DNA from: Datnioides undecimradiatus
Lineage: Eukaryota; Chordata; Actinopteri; Lobotiformes; Datnioididae
DNA length: 64,000 nucleotides
Assembly: GCA_008933995.1 (NCBI GenBank)
Contig: WARS01000054.1
Span: 806,001-870,000 of the forward strand
Direction: 5' to 3'
This document shows, one piece after another, positions 42,901-60,200 of the stretch. A program made the position numbers and the translations under genes. The notes beneath the pieces are model-generated. The model saw only the letters and a list, made by a program, of their open reading frames with translations. It ran no database searches and had not been told where the DNA came from. How positions within the stretch are numbered: position 1 is the stretch's first letter; each line of letters opens with the position of its first letter.

Positions 42901-45900
42901 ACCCTCGACTCTGGTCGGGCATGAGCTTTCTTTATTTACCCGTCTAACTGAACGGCTAAATTAGGTTTGTTTCTGGGTTTAAAGCAAAGAACGAGAGACA
43001 GAGAGAAAGACGGCTGGTGGGATGAGCGTGAGCGATTTGTGTGTGCTGCCCCTCTCACTACCTGTAGCGACTTCAGCTCTTCTTTCAAGTTGTTAATCTC
43101 CTTGTCTTTTAACTCGGCACTGGCCCGGTATTTCCCCTGAAATGTTAGATTATTATTGTGAGTGTCAAAGAAGCAATAAATACCAGAGCGCAGCACAAAG
43201 GAATCCACTCCAACGGCCAAGAATGTGCAACTGAGATGAGTGAATTTACTACTGCGCTCAAAACATTAATTGAATAAAATGCTCTGAGTATCACGTTGAC
43301 GTGTTTGGGAATAGGCCCTTCATACCTTCTCCTCCTCAATGTTTCTTATTTTGGCCTGAAACTTGAGAAAAAAGAATAAATGGCTCATAAGATTTCAAGG
43401 AATTGCTGAACGTATTTGTTGAGATAAAAACTAAAAGCTATAACCGCGGAGTAAAAGCACACCTGCTTCTTCACAGCGATGAGCGACTCTGTGTGCTGGT
43501 TTGCTGCTGTTTCAATTTGATGTTGAAGGGATTCCTGTCATACAGGAAAAGATCGAAACAACCAAAACAATGAATGATCAAAGTATGAAACAGCAACACA
43601 TAACTATGTGAGATGCTGATGTCAGCTAGGCCCAGCCGTACCTTCGCCCACTCCAGCTCCTGCTTCTCCAACACCAGTTTACTGATCTGATCCTCAAAGC
43701 GTGTCTCTGCATCCTGAACCGTGGAGAGGCACGATTTACACAAAGTGATTATCAGCCATCTCTGCTTAGACCGATCACACATAATCAATACACCTGCTCA
43801 ATGAAATAACAGGACAGTAAATTCAGGTGGATGTGCTGGCTGGTACACTGTGATTGTAGCAGGCGTGGTACCAACTGAAAATTCATTATCTCTTCCATCC
43901 TGCAGGAAAAATAAGTCTCTGGAGCTGAGCCAAAACTGTAAACTGCTGCCAAGTTTCCCTGGTTCATCCCTCCGTATCTTTTGCAGATGCACATGAAGAA
44001 AGAGGAACATTAGAGGGGAGGTGATATTTGTGGAGAGCCATCCCTATCCTCCCTCTTCCCCTCCGAGAAGGCAGGTAAAAGTCAATTGCTCTCTATATCC
44101 ATGGGACTTTTTTATGTGCACGTGGGAGCTGGTTAACTCACCGGGTTTATTTTATAAGTTCCTATTAAACTATGCTACCAGCGTGGCACTGCACTTTAAA
44201 AAAAAAAAAGAAAAAAAAAAGAGGAGTGCACAGAAGATAAAGCTGTTATTTTTCTGCTCAGGAATAATTATGTGTGTGTGTGAGAGAGAGAGAGCGAGTG
44301 TGTGTATACGCGTTTAAAGAGACACTAGAAAGCTTTATTAAGCCTGGTAATCCGTGTAAATCAAAATAGGCAACTGCAGATCGACTAAGGGCCGAGGGCG
44401 CTAAAACCTTTAAATTTATATTTTCATAATAAAGGATTTTACTTATTAAGTGAAAATTCATGACTGTTAACATTATATATTTGCCATGGTTTTTTCATGT
44501 ATTCACTGCTTTATTGCTATTCTGAGTGGATGGTTTTTATTGGGTGTTAAAAAAGAAAAAAAAAGTATCTGGCGTGAAAAAAGCAGTTTAATAGTTCAGT
44601 TGGAAAAGTTGGTTTATGCTCAAGTTTATTCAGTTTTACATTATGTGTCATCGTGTTGATTCACAACGTGTCGTCTTTCATTTGCTTAGAATAACTATTC
44701 TGAATTTTGACACTGCACAGAGCTTCTCAGTTCACACTAGATGTAATATGCGCTTACTTTTATCAACATTAACGCTACCAGGACACCACGTTCTCACCCA
44801 CTAAAGCGGTGGCTTGCACTGTATTAAGAAAAAAAAAAGAAAGAAAGAAAACAAACCCACTGGAATTTGACCTGCTCAGGAATGTCCGGCACTATCCTGA
44901 CATCCCCTCGCTTCTCAACCTCTCTCCGCCCCGAGAGCGACACGACTACAAAGCGCGACCCTGATAGCGGCAGCGCCTGAGGAGGATCACGCTGATATAC
45001 CATCTTATGTTTGGGTCCCAGTTAACATGACTATAACAATAAAAACAAAATGGCAACAAACGACCAACATCCCATTTTCGCTCCCTTAACCTTTAAGCAC
45101 ACTCAGAATGCGTTGTCAGGTTGGAAGTACTTGCTGGAGGGTACGAAGCATCATTTATTTTTGTTACTTTTACAAACAAATTTCCTTTCTACTTATTGGT
45201 CAGGGGCCAAATGGTTTGTGTGACCCCCATCTTGATACAATGTGCATCAACACTTGCTGGTTCTTGTCCAGATGGCCAGAAGGGGCAGCTGGATTCCACA
45301 TAAAATACCAACTCCCCTACCACTTCTATGAAATTACACTGTTTAACCAAACAGAGAGCCATTAGTGTCTAAATTCTACTCTGTAAATAGTGATGTGACG
45401 CAGGGCAACAGAGGAAGTAAGCAATGCTGGAAACTATTTTGTCATTTCTTTTACAGCTACGCTGTCAGTCATTTGAAGCTGGTTCAGTTAAAAGCCCCCA
45501 GTCCTCCTTCTGTCTTAAAACTATGATTTAACTGAGCTGATGCTGAATAATCAGATCAAGGTCGTCTTCTGGGTTTTGAAAATGTAAAACTAAGTGAGTT
45601 AAGTTAAAGTTGACTCAACAGATGTTCAGTCACACTGACAAATGCAACAGTAAAATATGACTGAATGTGACACAAAGGCCTTACAGCTGTTGGAGGCACT
45701 TTGCACCACTTAATACAAAGCCAACACGTACACCTACTTCTGCAGTCAACATAAGGTGCAGGCATGCTAACCTTCATCTGGGTTCATACTGTTTTCGTTA
45801 TTCTGAAAAAAACAACCATGACTTCCTTTAACAGGATTTGTGGGAATATGTTTTCTCCTTTTTTAAAAACTACAAAATGAGAAGATCAATGATGCATGCT

Positions 45901-46897
45901 GGGAAGTCTGCCAATGTGCTGATCATATTTCTTCAGCTATTAGTTGATTTGACTCTTTATATTAGGTCAAAAGACTCTGAGTCAGATCAATTTATATTGG
46001 ATTAAAAACTTGGATTAACTTTAAATAAACAGTTGTATGAATTCACCTTTAAGATAATGAGAAAATACCAACTGCCCTGTGAGATGTTTGACAGTGTACC
46101 TTCAGTATAGCTCAGTTTCAGTGACTGTATGAACAAATATGAGTGAACACAGAATATGTAATTATCAACATCAAGTTAGGAACGCTGACAGAGACAAAGA
46201 CAATTCTCAGTAGTTGCGACAATGAGATTAAAAAACAGAGAAAACATATTCCTGCTCCACAAAACCTTGTTGAATACTGCTCAAATATAAAAAGCCACAC
46301 ACTGAGGATCCAACATGACTATACCCTCCGAATGTGCAGCTCCTCTACAGCCTCGAGTAGATGGGTTTTAAATTCCAGTAACTGCAGTAAGATGGTGCTC
46401 CCACTTTCTGTTTGACCGCGAGCGCTGGACAGAGACAGCTCCCGCTCAGGCACACATCCTCCTACCTGCATTAGAAAATACAAGGTTTCTAACTGAAGTG
46501 TTAAATGTCATATCACATCTTAAACAAATAGACAGTTTTGAATATGAATAAACAAAAATATTTAGCTTTATGCTGAGGCTATAAGACAAGGACAGCGTAT
46601 GTTTAAAGGCACTTCCTCTTCCTCCAGAATAGAATAATAAAGAATGAAACACCTAATTTAACAAAATACAAACAATTAAAGAACTTTAATTAGTGACTGC
46701 AGATGTCCTGCAGTTTTAAAATATTAGGAGACAAAAAATATGCCAAAAATATTTCATTATTTTTTCTGTGAATGACACTGAGAGTAGTACAATACCTAGT
46801 TTTTAATTATACTAAAAGTTTTTTAGTATAACTCACAGAAGTCATAACTCACAGTGGCGTGGCTGGGGAGCGTCCCAGCGTCTGCACTGAGATCCAT
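33978..46897 (-). CDS. ccdc73: Coiled-coil domain-containing protein 73
   Basis: Complement of 16 coding exons: 33978..35692, 35863..36082, 36233..36343, 36432..36542, 38013..38117, 38256..38315, 38457..38579, 38784..38863, 40233..40368, 41258..41296, 43062..43136, 43326..43355, 43463..43534, 43642..43713, 46325..46465, 46853..46897. They sum to 3135 bases, 1044 residues plus stop (human about 1079). Residues about 40-410 are heptad-rich coiled coil: LLEFKTHLLEAVEELHIRR, then EKQELEWAK, EEEKGKYRASAELKDKE and AHEKLEQNVDEAIKRNKKL. These align with my memory of human CCDC73 (LEFKTRLLDALEELRMRR, EKQELKWQ, EEEKGKY, NHEKLEQN). The last exon encodes a roughly 570-residue polar, probably disordered tail with an acidic DDDDDSS patch. 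Most coiled-coil exons are phase 0 with lengths divisible by three. Molecular function is unknown; the human protein is also called sarcoma antigen NY-SAR-79. Confidence 0.93.
36543..38012 (-). other. ccdc73: ccdc73 intron 12
   Basis: 1.47-kb AT-rich intron between the exon encoding EVMKSLQHTQQLLL and the exon encoding ALKQEHEVMREK. No further feature could be supported. Confidence 0.8.
38864..40232 (-). other. ccdc73: ccdc73 intron 8
   Basis: 1.37-kb intron separating the phase-1 exon ending in EKLEQN from the exon starting VDEAIKRNKK. I see no coding exon, RNA gene or clear repeat in it. Confidence 0.8.
41297..43061 (-). other. ccdc73: ccdc73 intron 6
   Basis: 1.77-kb intron without further coding sequence. 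A homeodomain-core-rich AT stretch lies at about 42490-42600 and a more GC-rich block at 42660-42950. Either could be conserved non-coding DNA, but this is not testable here. Confidence 0.8.
43714..46324 (-). other. ccdc73: ccdc73 intron 2
   Basis: 2.6-kb intron with a poly-A/purine tract near 44196-44221, a mixed TG/GA repeat near 44270-44305 and an A/AAAG tract near 44828-44850. The 43865-43920 stretch opens with a good acceptor, but its frame adds nothing conserved: RR of exon 2 joins directly to DAETRFEDQ of exon 3, as in the human protein. Confidence 0.85.
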
Positions 46898-46942
46898 AGA
46901 GCTGTCTCAGGGCAGCTCAAAGTCCCGCCAGGTCTCTGCAGC
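46853..46942 (-). other. ccdc73: ccdc73 first coding exon with part of the 5' UTR
   Basis: The start codon is at 46895-46897 and gives MDLSADAGTLPSHAT before a GTGAGT donor. Upstream, a T-rich tract ending in GATTAACAG fits a strong acceptor at 46943, so this exon probably carries 45 bases of 5' UTR. A non-coding first exon must then lie farther right, perhaps near 48.9 kb. The start is less certain than the coiled-coil exons because this segment is not conserved with the human N terminus. Confidence 0.7.
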
Positions 46943-49496
46943 CTGTTAATCAAGAAAAAAAACAAAACATTTTGTTGAAAAAGGTTAATAGAATTGGCTG
47001 TTTAATAAGCAGTAACACTCTGCTTTTCCACTTATACGCTTATAATTACTTCATCTGCAATTTTTACTGCTAAATGATTTTATTAGAAATAATAGGCTTG
47101 CACATTAAAGCCTCGTAATGTTTCTCAATCACTACAATCTAACCTAATGGCTTTGAAATGACCATTAGTTTTTTTTCTTTTAGGCCGCTTCCATTGCAGT
47201 GAGAAGATAACACCTTGATAAGCCATCTAGGTTCAAATGAACCAGCCCATTGACACTAATAGGGGTCATAGCAATAACACTGAATGGACAAATTGCGCTG
47301 TCAATGCTTTTTAAATTATCTAGGTTATTTAATTTGACCTGTGGGTGGTCCTCTGCAACTGTCTCTGTCCCCTCAACATAACCAAGAAAATGACTGACAC
47401 AGACACACACTGCATACACGCAAAAGCACACACCTACAGGAAAATATGACTATTTAAGTGGGAGGTCTCCACTAGCCACTGATCTCTTAATAGAACAGAC
47501 CTTTTTTCTCCCATTTAACCTGCACTCATATCAATCATGTTGGAGAATTAAATGATCCCTGCTAGAATTGACTACTGTCATAAAATGACAGTGTGACCCC
47601 AGGCTGAGGAGGGAGGGGATGTGCAAACGTGTGTTAGTGTGTCAAAGTGAGAGCGCGTGTGCGTTTAATGTGCACACCGTGAATGTGTATGCCGATGTGA
47701 CTGAGGGAGTAGACCGCAATGTCTTTATTTGCTTCTCCTGTGATTCAGTTGAGCAGGTATTAACCACCACCTCCATCACCATGAAAAAGGCAAATTAAAA
47801 GAAGTGCCATCCATTAAACGGGAACATTTCTATCAAGCACCACCTTTGGGTGACTTATGTTAGTTACTGTTTGGTAATGCACTGAGCAAAAGAAAGTTAA
47901 ACCACAGCCCATATATTGTGATACAAGCAATCACAGTATGGATAACATACAAGTGTAATTGTCAGATCATAATGGAACATTTTTGATAAAAAGAATAAAA
48001 CATCATCAATAAAACACCATGTTGGCTGAATTTCATTAAGCTATAGCAGTGCATGTGTGAACAGTGCATATGTCTGGTCATCACCTGACCATAGTGTAAC
48101 TAGAATGCAACAAAAAAATTGGTAAGCTCTTCATGAATGCTAGGAAATCCGAGAGACTTGAGGACAGTTTTCTGGTAAAATAACCATTAGCTAAAATCTT
48201 CAAACACCAAGTTGTCCATTGTTTATTATAATCCAAACGTCTTTCGTTTCTTTTTTTAAAGTGTTCCTAATAAACTTTTTGTTTTCCTCCTCCTTTCTAT
48301 TTTTAATTGTGCAGATACCATTGGAGCAAGAAGGAGCAAAGCTGTTATTTCAGTCTTTACATTTCCAAAACCTGCGATCTTATAAGGATGTGTGGACTAT
48401 TTTTTTCTTTACCCTTCAGTTTGTTTCTACATTCATTCATATGGATTGCTCTGCTATAAGATTTATAATTTAATTTTTATTTACAAATTCATTCCAATCA
48501 AAAAAACTGGTACAGTACTGTATTCCACTTTTCGCTTTGACCTAAATTCTATATATTACAACTGAAATTAAAGAAAAGTTAATTACAATCCACTTTTCCT
48601 TTTGATATTTCAAATCTTGAGTTAGTTAAGCATCAGCTTAAAGCTAACTTACCTAGCATAACATTTGCTAACATAAACCAAAAAGACAGTTAATTAGCTT
48701 AATTAACTTCGAGAAATATTCTTTAAAAATATGTTCATGCATATGGAATTATGGGGGGGGGGGGTTCAGGTGAAATTATTTGGTAAAACTGGGGTTGTTG
48801 CTGTGTGATATAGCTAAATTAGCCTTACTCTGTCCTGCTAGTCCGAAGCGGTGAACAGGAATCGTAACCAAACTGCTTCCGGTCCCCACAGTGCCCTCGC
48901 GCTACCTGGCAAACATAGAACAGTGCGCGAGAGAAACGTTTCTCTTTTTATTTGCCTGCCACTGAGTGGACTGCCATTAATACACATTCTATATTAGACC
49001 CAAATTAAGTGTCTTAAATATTTAATAAACACAGTTGACAATAAGGCCATAAAATACGGGCAGGCCGCGTGCTCACATACTTGAGATGACGCCAATTGCG
49101 CGAGAGAGGAAAAGTGCCAATCAAACTCTATTTACGTCACCTGCCACCACACAGAACAAGCAGAAGCTGATGCTGAAATACGTCTCCGCTAATTAACTAA
49201 ACGCAGTTTAGTTGATGGACTATAAATATTATGTGTGCTTTGGATTTGTATTAGCATGAAATATAAACACAAGTGACCTGAACAGGACATCGCACTATAT
49301 ACAAGTTCAACCTCAGTGTCAGAGGTATGGGATTAGGGATTGGCGCCATCTAGCGGTTGAGTTTTAAAATAGCATATACATTAAAGGCGCTTCTGCCTGG
49401 ACGTGGTTTGTGTCGCTGCTACGCTCTATTGCTTGTCCAACCAACTGTTATCAACTACAGAAGCGCGTGCTCACTCGCATTTGAACTCTGGTAGAC
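46943..49496. promoter_or_regulatory. Divergent ccdc73/depdc7 intergenic region, possible bidirectional promoter
   Basis: The two start codons point away from each other and are about 2.6 kb apart. Between them lie an ETS core (CCGGAAGC on the minus strand, 48875-48882), a CCAAT box at 49091-49096 and CG-containing stretches at 48845-48930 and 49065-49110. A G12 run lies at 48753-48764. No exon of prrg4 or qser1, which separate these genes in human, was recognised. Transcription start sites are not determined. Confidence 0.45.
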
Positions 49497-55139
<5,643 letters not shown>

Positions 55140-55378
55140 ATTTGTGAAGGCACTGACGCCTCTGATGTCTCTGTCAGTCAGTTACACCAGCAGCTAGTTT
55201 TTGCCTTTTTGCTATTGTAACCATTACAATTGATCACAAATATTTTTTTAAGTCCGTGATCTTATCTCGGACATATAAGAAGTATTTGTGACTGACGACA
55301 AAGGTGCATATGGGATATACCCTTAATACTATCTTATGATTACACTTTTATATGTGCCTTTGCTTTGCTATTGAACAA

Positions 55379-55384
55379 AATAAA
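55379..55384 (+). terminator. depdc7: depdc7 polyadenylation signal AATAAA
   Basis: AATAAA 240 bases after the stop codon, overlapped by a second AATAAA four bases on and followed by a TG/T-rich stretch (TTGGTTGTGTTTCTC). This is a good position and context for 3' end processing. Confidence 0.7.
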
Positions 55385-55439
55385 TAAACTGTTGATCATT
55401 TCTTGGTTGTGTTTCTCTTTTAAATAAAAGCTTACAATA

Positions 55440-56700
55440 TAGTACAATATTTATATTCTATTTTGAATCTACAGCAAAAATTAGTGTCTTCTCTTAACAT
55501 GTTTTGTTCCTGTAAAACTAAATCTGATGTGCTTATGTAAGCTGGAACCAACCAGTTTTACTCAACCATCTACCACGTCAATCGATCTTTAGCAGCACGG
55601 AGCCGTGATTTATTAGTTTGATAGTTAGCAACAGCCTGGCCTTTCAGTGTGTTTTCAGGAAGTTATTATCCAACTCCCAATCACTGTCACTCTCCATGCT
55701 TGTGATAATTTGTCCATTTTTCAATATTCCTATCAATTTTCTCAAAACTTTATGGATTAACAGAAAAACATGAAAACCCATGCTCACTTAAATTAAAACA
55801 CAACATGATCTTTAGGTTTTCTCAACATTAGAAAACTTCACATCGATGTAATACTTTGGGCTTGGGAACACTCTTGTAAACTGCCTGAAAACTTGATTTA
55901 TTTGATTTACTGAAGCCAAGTAGCACGACCTTGTGGCCTCTCACTGTACTTTTGTTGCAGAGAAGTTTAAGATTATGATCCAAAGTGCCAACACTGGCTG
56001 CTGTAGATGTCATGGTACAGAGACTTCTATTGACTGAGAGCAGAAAAAACGGAAGTAGGCTTAAAATATGCAGAATAATTCCCACAGACTTAGCAACCTC
56101 TGTTTTGGGACCCTCCAAATGTATTTGTGTGTGTAGTCAAGTTTAATATGCGAGGACATGTTCATCATGCTGTGGGGGACATAAATCTGTTTCTGTAGTC
56201 ACACTGTGGGAACTTGCCTTCTCAATTTTAGAGACAAAGTGCTAATCCCCATAATACATTCAATTTAAAGGTTAAAGACTTAGTTTGAGGTTAGGTTTAG
56301 GGTCAGTTAAGCCTCCACGAAATACATGAAAGCCAGCGTGTTCTTAAAAGAAATGAAAAGCACAAAGCGCGCGCGCGTATGTATCTGTGCGTGCGCGCGG
56401 GCACGTTTTTCCGTTGACAGAGCCGCGCTGGAAAACATCATTTCTAATGTCCTGTGTGCATACGTGTTAGCTTAACGTTAGGTTGTCAACAATGAATGAA
56501 AGTTAATACAACGTCCTAGCATGTATAGCTGTCTCTGTGTGCTTGTGCGCGCGTGTGTGGGAGAGGGCTCGACCGTTACGTCATGTTAGCCCCACCCAAT
56601 ACCGGAAAACCCACTTGGTTAGCGGCAACCCATCAGAGGAGGGCTACGACGTCAAACAAGCTGGAGTGTATTTTAGGATGAAACAAAGCCTTCTTTCTGT
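55440..56700. other. depdc7-tcp11l1 intergenic spacer
   Basis: No coding sequence seen. The right part contains an alternating purine-pyrimidine tract of GC/TG steps at about 56366-56401, prone to Z-DNA, and grades into the presumed tcp11l1 promoter. Confidence 0.6.
56366..56401. repeat. Alternating GC/TG purine-pyrimidine tract
   Basis: GCGCGCGCGCG, a short break, then GTGCGTGCGCGCGG: sequence with Z-DNA potential, about 0.9 kb before the tcp11l1 start codon. Confidence 0.7.
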
Positions 56701-56898
56701 TGAAGACGGTGTCTGGCAGCGGTAACGTTGTGAAAACATTGGCAGCAGTGATATTTCCGCTATGGCTTTGTTATGAAGGAGCTGCTGTGTCAAGAGGCTT
56801 TGTTGTTGTTGTTGTTGTTCACGCTGACTAAAGCTAACGTCTTCTAAGTTCAGTGTCACAGCTAACCCATCGCTCTCCGTGGTGCTGCCGACTTCAAG
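56700..56898 (+). promoter_or_regulatory. tcp11l1: tcp11l1 promoter and probable non-coding exon 1
   Basis: A donor-like CTTCAAG|GTTAGT at 56898/56899 and a good acceptor (TTATCTTGCAG) at 57283/57284, eight bases before the start codon, imply a non-coding first exon ending at 56898. Its 5' end is not fixed. A (TTG)n run lies at 56799-56819. The inferred 5' UTR contains short upstream frames of no recognisable kind. Confidence 0.5.
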
Positions 56899-57291
56899 GT
56901 TAGTAACGTTACCGCAGGCTAGACTGTAACGACAGGCACAGTACCACGAGGCTTTGTTCTGTTTACCTCTGTCGTGTTCACCCCCTCAGCCAGCCTAGCA
57001 TCTCACTGACTGCTCCCCCCCTCCCCTCCTAATGTAGGTGATGTCATCATCTGTAGATCACAAAAAACAAACCCGCATCCCTCCTTAACTTTACAGATAC
57101 CGCACAGTTTCGAAGCATCTTTAATCTCTAGCTAGAAGAATTACTGACACAGCTTCATGTAACAAATATGTCACATGTACTGTTCACAACTGGGCATTTT
57201 ACTGAAATCAGGGATGTTCACAGCATCTAAAATAAAGTAGAGATTACAATTTGAAGCTTCAAACACCATCTGTTATCTTGCAGATCTTAGC

Positions 57292-60200
57292 ATGCCAAAG
57301 GAGGCGGACCACCTTGAGGGTGGAGGAGAAAAGGGGTCCAAGGAGGAGAGGACACAGGATGCTCCTGAGGAAACTGTGAGGAAGAGGGTCCGGGCAAATA
57401 CTCCGAGCCCCCACAGAGGGAACACTCCTCAAGGTGGGAATTGGGGTGATTTCAGAGGGGAACTCCAGCTACACAGGTGCTGTGTGTGTTTGTGTGTCTA
57501 ATCAGCTTCATTTGAGTAGTTAAACTTAGTAACTCAGTAAGCTTTGACTGCCAGTTTATATAAGATCAACTAGTGTGATTTATTTCTTTAGAGATGAAAA
57601 TACTATTTAATAGATTGCTAGTGGTTAGTGTGATTCCCGATGGTCCTTTTCTTTGCTGAGCTCTGATTCTGGACACACATAAGCCTCCAAATGGTTGTGT
57701 GTTCATCAATGAGAGCAGCAGCACACCTGCTACATGAATATGCGGTCACAGACGTTGTCAAGGTGACCAGCGACTTAGATAAACCGAATAATACTCATGT
57801 TCGACAGCCGGGGTCCAGGACGTCCAAGCTACTGTTGCTTGTGGTGGCGGTGTATTAGCTGGGATCCAATCTGCTCCCTACACCATACCATGCACACACT
57901 ATAAACTGTATACGTATCTCATTTCCTCAGTCTCCCCATCAGCCATTGTTTATTAGCACAAACATGTGGACGGGGACACAAACAACTCTCCTTTTGTATG
58001 AAAGGGAAGAAACATTCATGTGAGGGCGTGTGCCAGCCTCACAAGCACAGCCCCTCAGGGTTTGTCAAACAGACTCTTCTTGTCTGTAGCACTTGCCCGT
58101 CTGTACTCTTGAACAACACAGCTCCTCTAATTCTCATTCGGTCGTCACTTTCGCATGGTCCACTCTAATCTGACAGCCAATGAGGACGGTTGTGGTGTCC
58201 TGACAAAGTGCAACAAAGGAGCGTCAGTGAAACAGTTAGCAGAGTTGGTGTAAAGTTGCTTCCTTTCTTGATATTAGTAAAAGACCTGTTGCAGTTTTCA
58301 GTAAAGTGATTATTAGTTTTGATGGAATTGCCTCTAGCGCCGTCCAGGGCTTTGAGAGAGGGCATCTAACTGTTAGACCTGGACACACCACGTTAAATTG
58401 GGTTTTAGATGGGTTGTTCGCTCATGAATCAGGTTTGACAGACAGCACAGACAAAGCAGTCACCGTACACAGAGGGAAAAGTCCACCTGAATCCCTTTCT
58501 GTGAGGTCCAGTCTGACAAAGTGCTGATCACGTTTTCCAAATTTTTTTCAAGTATGACTTTTTCATCTTCATAGTAATAAATTGGATTATACTTCGGGGA
58601 CAAGAATAGAACTTTGCTTTAAGGCAGGTACGCTGATAGGAGCGCTTTGTGGCCACACTGACAGCAGGATTACTTTCGGGGATTAACACATCTTGTCGTT
58701 GGTGTGTGCCTGCTTTCGCTTTCAGTCACACTAAATCCACTTGGAAGTAATGCAGTCTGTTTGCAGTTTCCTCAGTGCAGTTTGTTTACAGTGGAAAAGC
58801 TCATGTTTATGTCTCAAACAGTTACGGAGTCCTGGGTACTAGCCGTTGGTGTTGCTCTGGTGCACTGATCAATTGTTTTCTTCCCTCACAGGCAGCCCTC
58901 ACAGGTTTGTCTCTGTGGAGGAGCTGATGGAGACCGCTAAAGGAGTCACCAACATGGCTTTGGCCCACGAAATAATGGTCAACCATGCTTTTCAAGTCAA
59001 ACCTGCAGAACTTCCTGAGGGGAGGTGAGAGTTTGATTCGGTAACTGTTGTCTTGTCTTTGGGCAAGGTCTCTCTTAGTACAGAAGCCAAACTTCCTCTT
59101 GTGCCCCTGTGCAGTTTGGAGCGTAGAGTGAAGGAGATCATGCACAAAGCATTCTGGGATTGCTTGGAAGCTCAGCTGAAAGAGGATCCACCGACATACG
59201 GACATGCCATTAAACTGGTAGCTGAGATCAAAGAGGTGAGGCGGAGGTTTTTATGTTATTCCAGACCAGATGACTCAGGAAATATGCAAATGTGAGGTCT
59301 TGTAGCACCAACCTGCCAAACTAGTGAGTAGAGTAGGAAGGCAGTGACAATTTTGGGTTGTTGGTTAAAAGAATTGTGCATTTCACTCCGTCTTTCCTTT
59401 CCTGCCTGTCTCCAACCACCCCCACCTCACCTAGACACTGCTGTCCTTCTTGCTACCGGGCCACGGCCGTCTGCGTTCCCGTATCGAGGAGGTTCTGGAC
59501 CTCCCTCTAATCCAGCAGCAGGCTGAGAATGGAGCGCTTGACATCAGTCGACTGTCCCAGTTCATCGTCGGGATGATGGGCTCGCTGTGCGCCCCCTGCA
59601 GAGACGAGGACATCAATAAGCTAAAAGAGATCACCGACATTGTGCCTCTGCTCAAGTAAGCCAAGAGACAAGAGAGAGAGAGTATTATTAGTTCTGCCTG
59701 TTCCAGGTCCTAGTTTATTTTTAGATTGTGTAATTTCATTCCTGGCCATTACAGCGCAGAAGTCCGCTCGCTCTGGGGTGATGTTATCAGAGAGGATAGC
59801 AGGAGATGAGCTAGTCAGTTGCTAAACTTGACAATCCTAATGAAAGTGGATGACTCCTGCTCAGACGGACTTGGATTCCAAACATCAAGTCACTTTCATG
59901 ACACGTAACTGTGTTTCTCTCTCTGCCTTCTCCTCCATTCCCTCTTAGGGCAATATTCTCTGTGCTGGACCTGATGAAGGTGGACATGGCTAACTTTGCC
60001 GTCAGCAGCATCAGGCCTCATCTGATGCAGCAATCAGTTGAATATGAGAGGAGCAAGTTCCAGGAGTTCCTGGAGAAACAACCTAGTGAGCAATCACTCT
60101 TCCATTAAATGAGTCATACTGTATATATAATGCATGCTAGAACATTACATACTAGACTGGCATACATAGCTAGATCTAAACCTACATGACATTTATGGCT

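Noticed and set aside
43866-43920. Possible extra ccdc73 exon (good acceptor before GATGGAAGAG)
   Set aside because: Exons 2 and 3 already join in frame exactly as in the human protein; no convincing donor follows.
56644-56859. Minus-strand frame with a glutamine run
   Set aside because: The run is a translated (TTG)n repeat in the tcp11l1 promoter/5' UTR.
58306-58527. 73-codon frame in the tcp11l1 intron
   Set aside because: No similarity to the TCP11 family and not needed for frame continuity.
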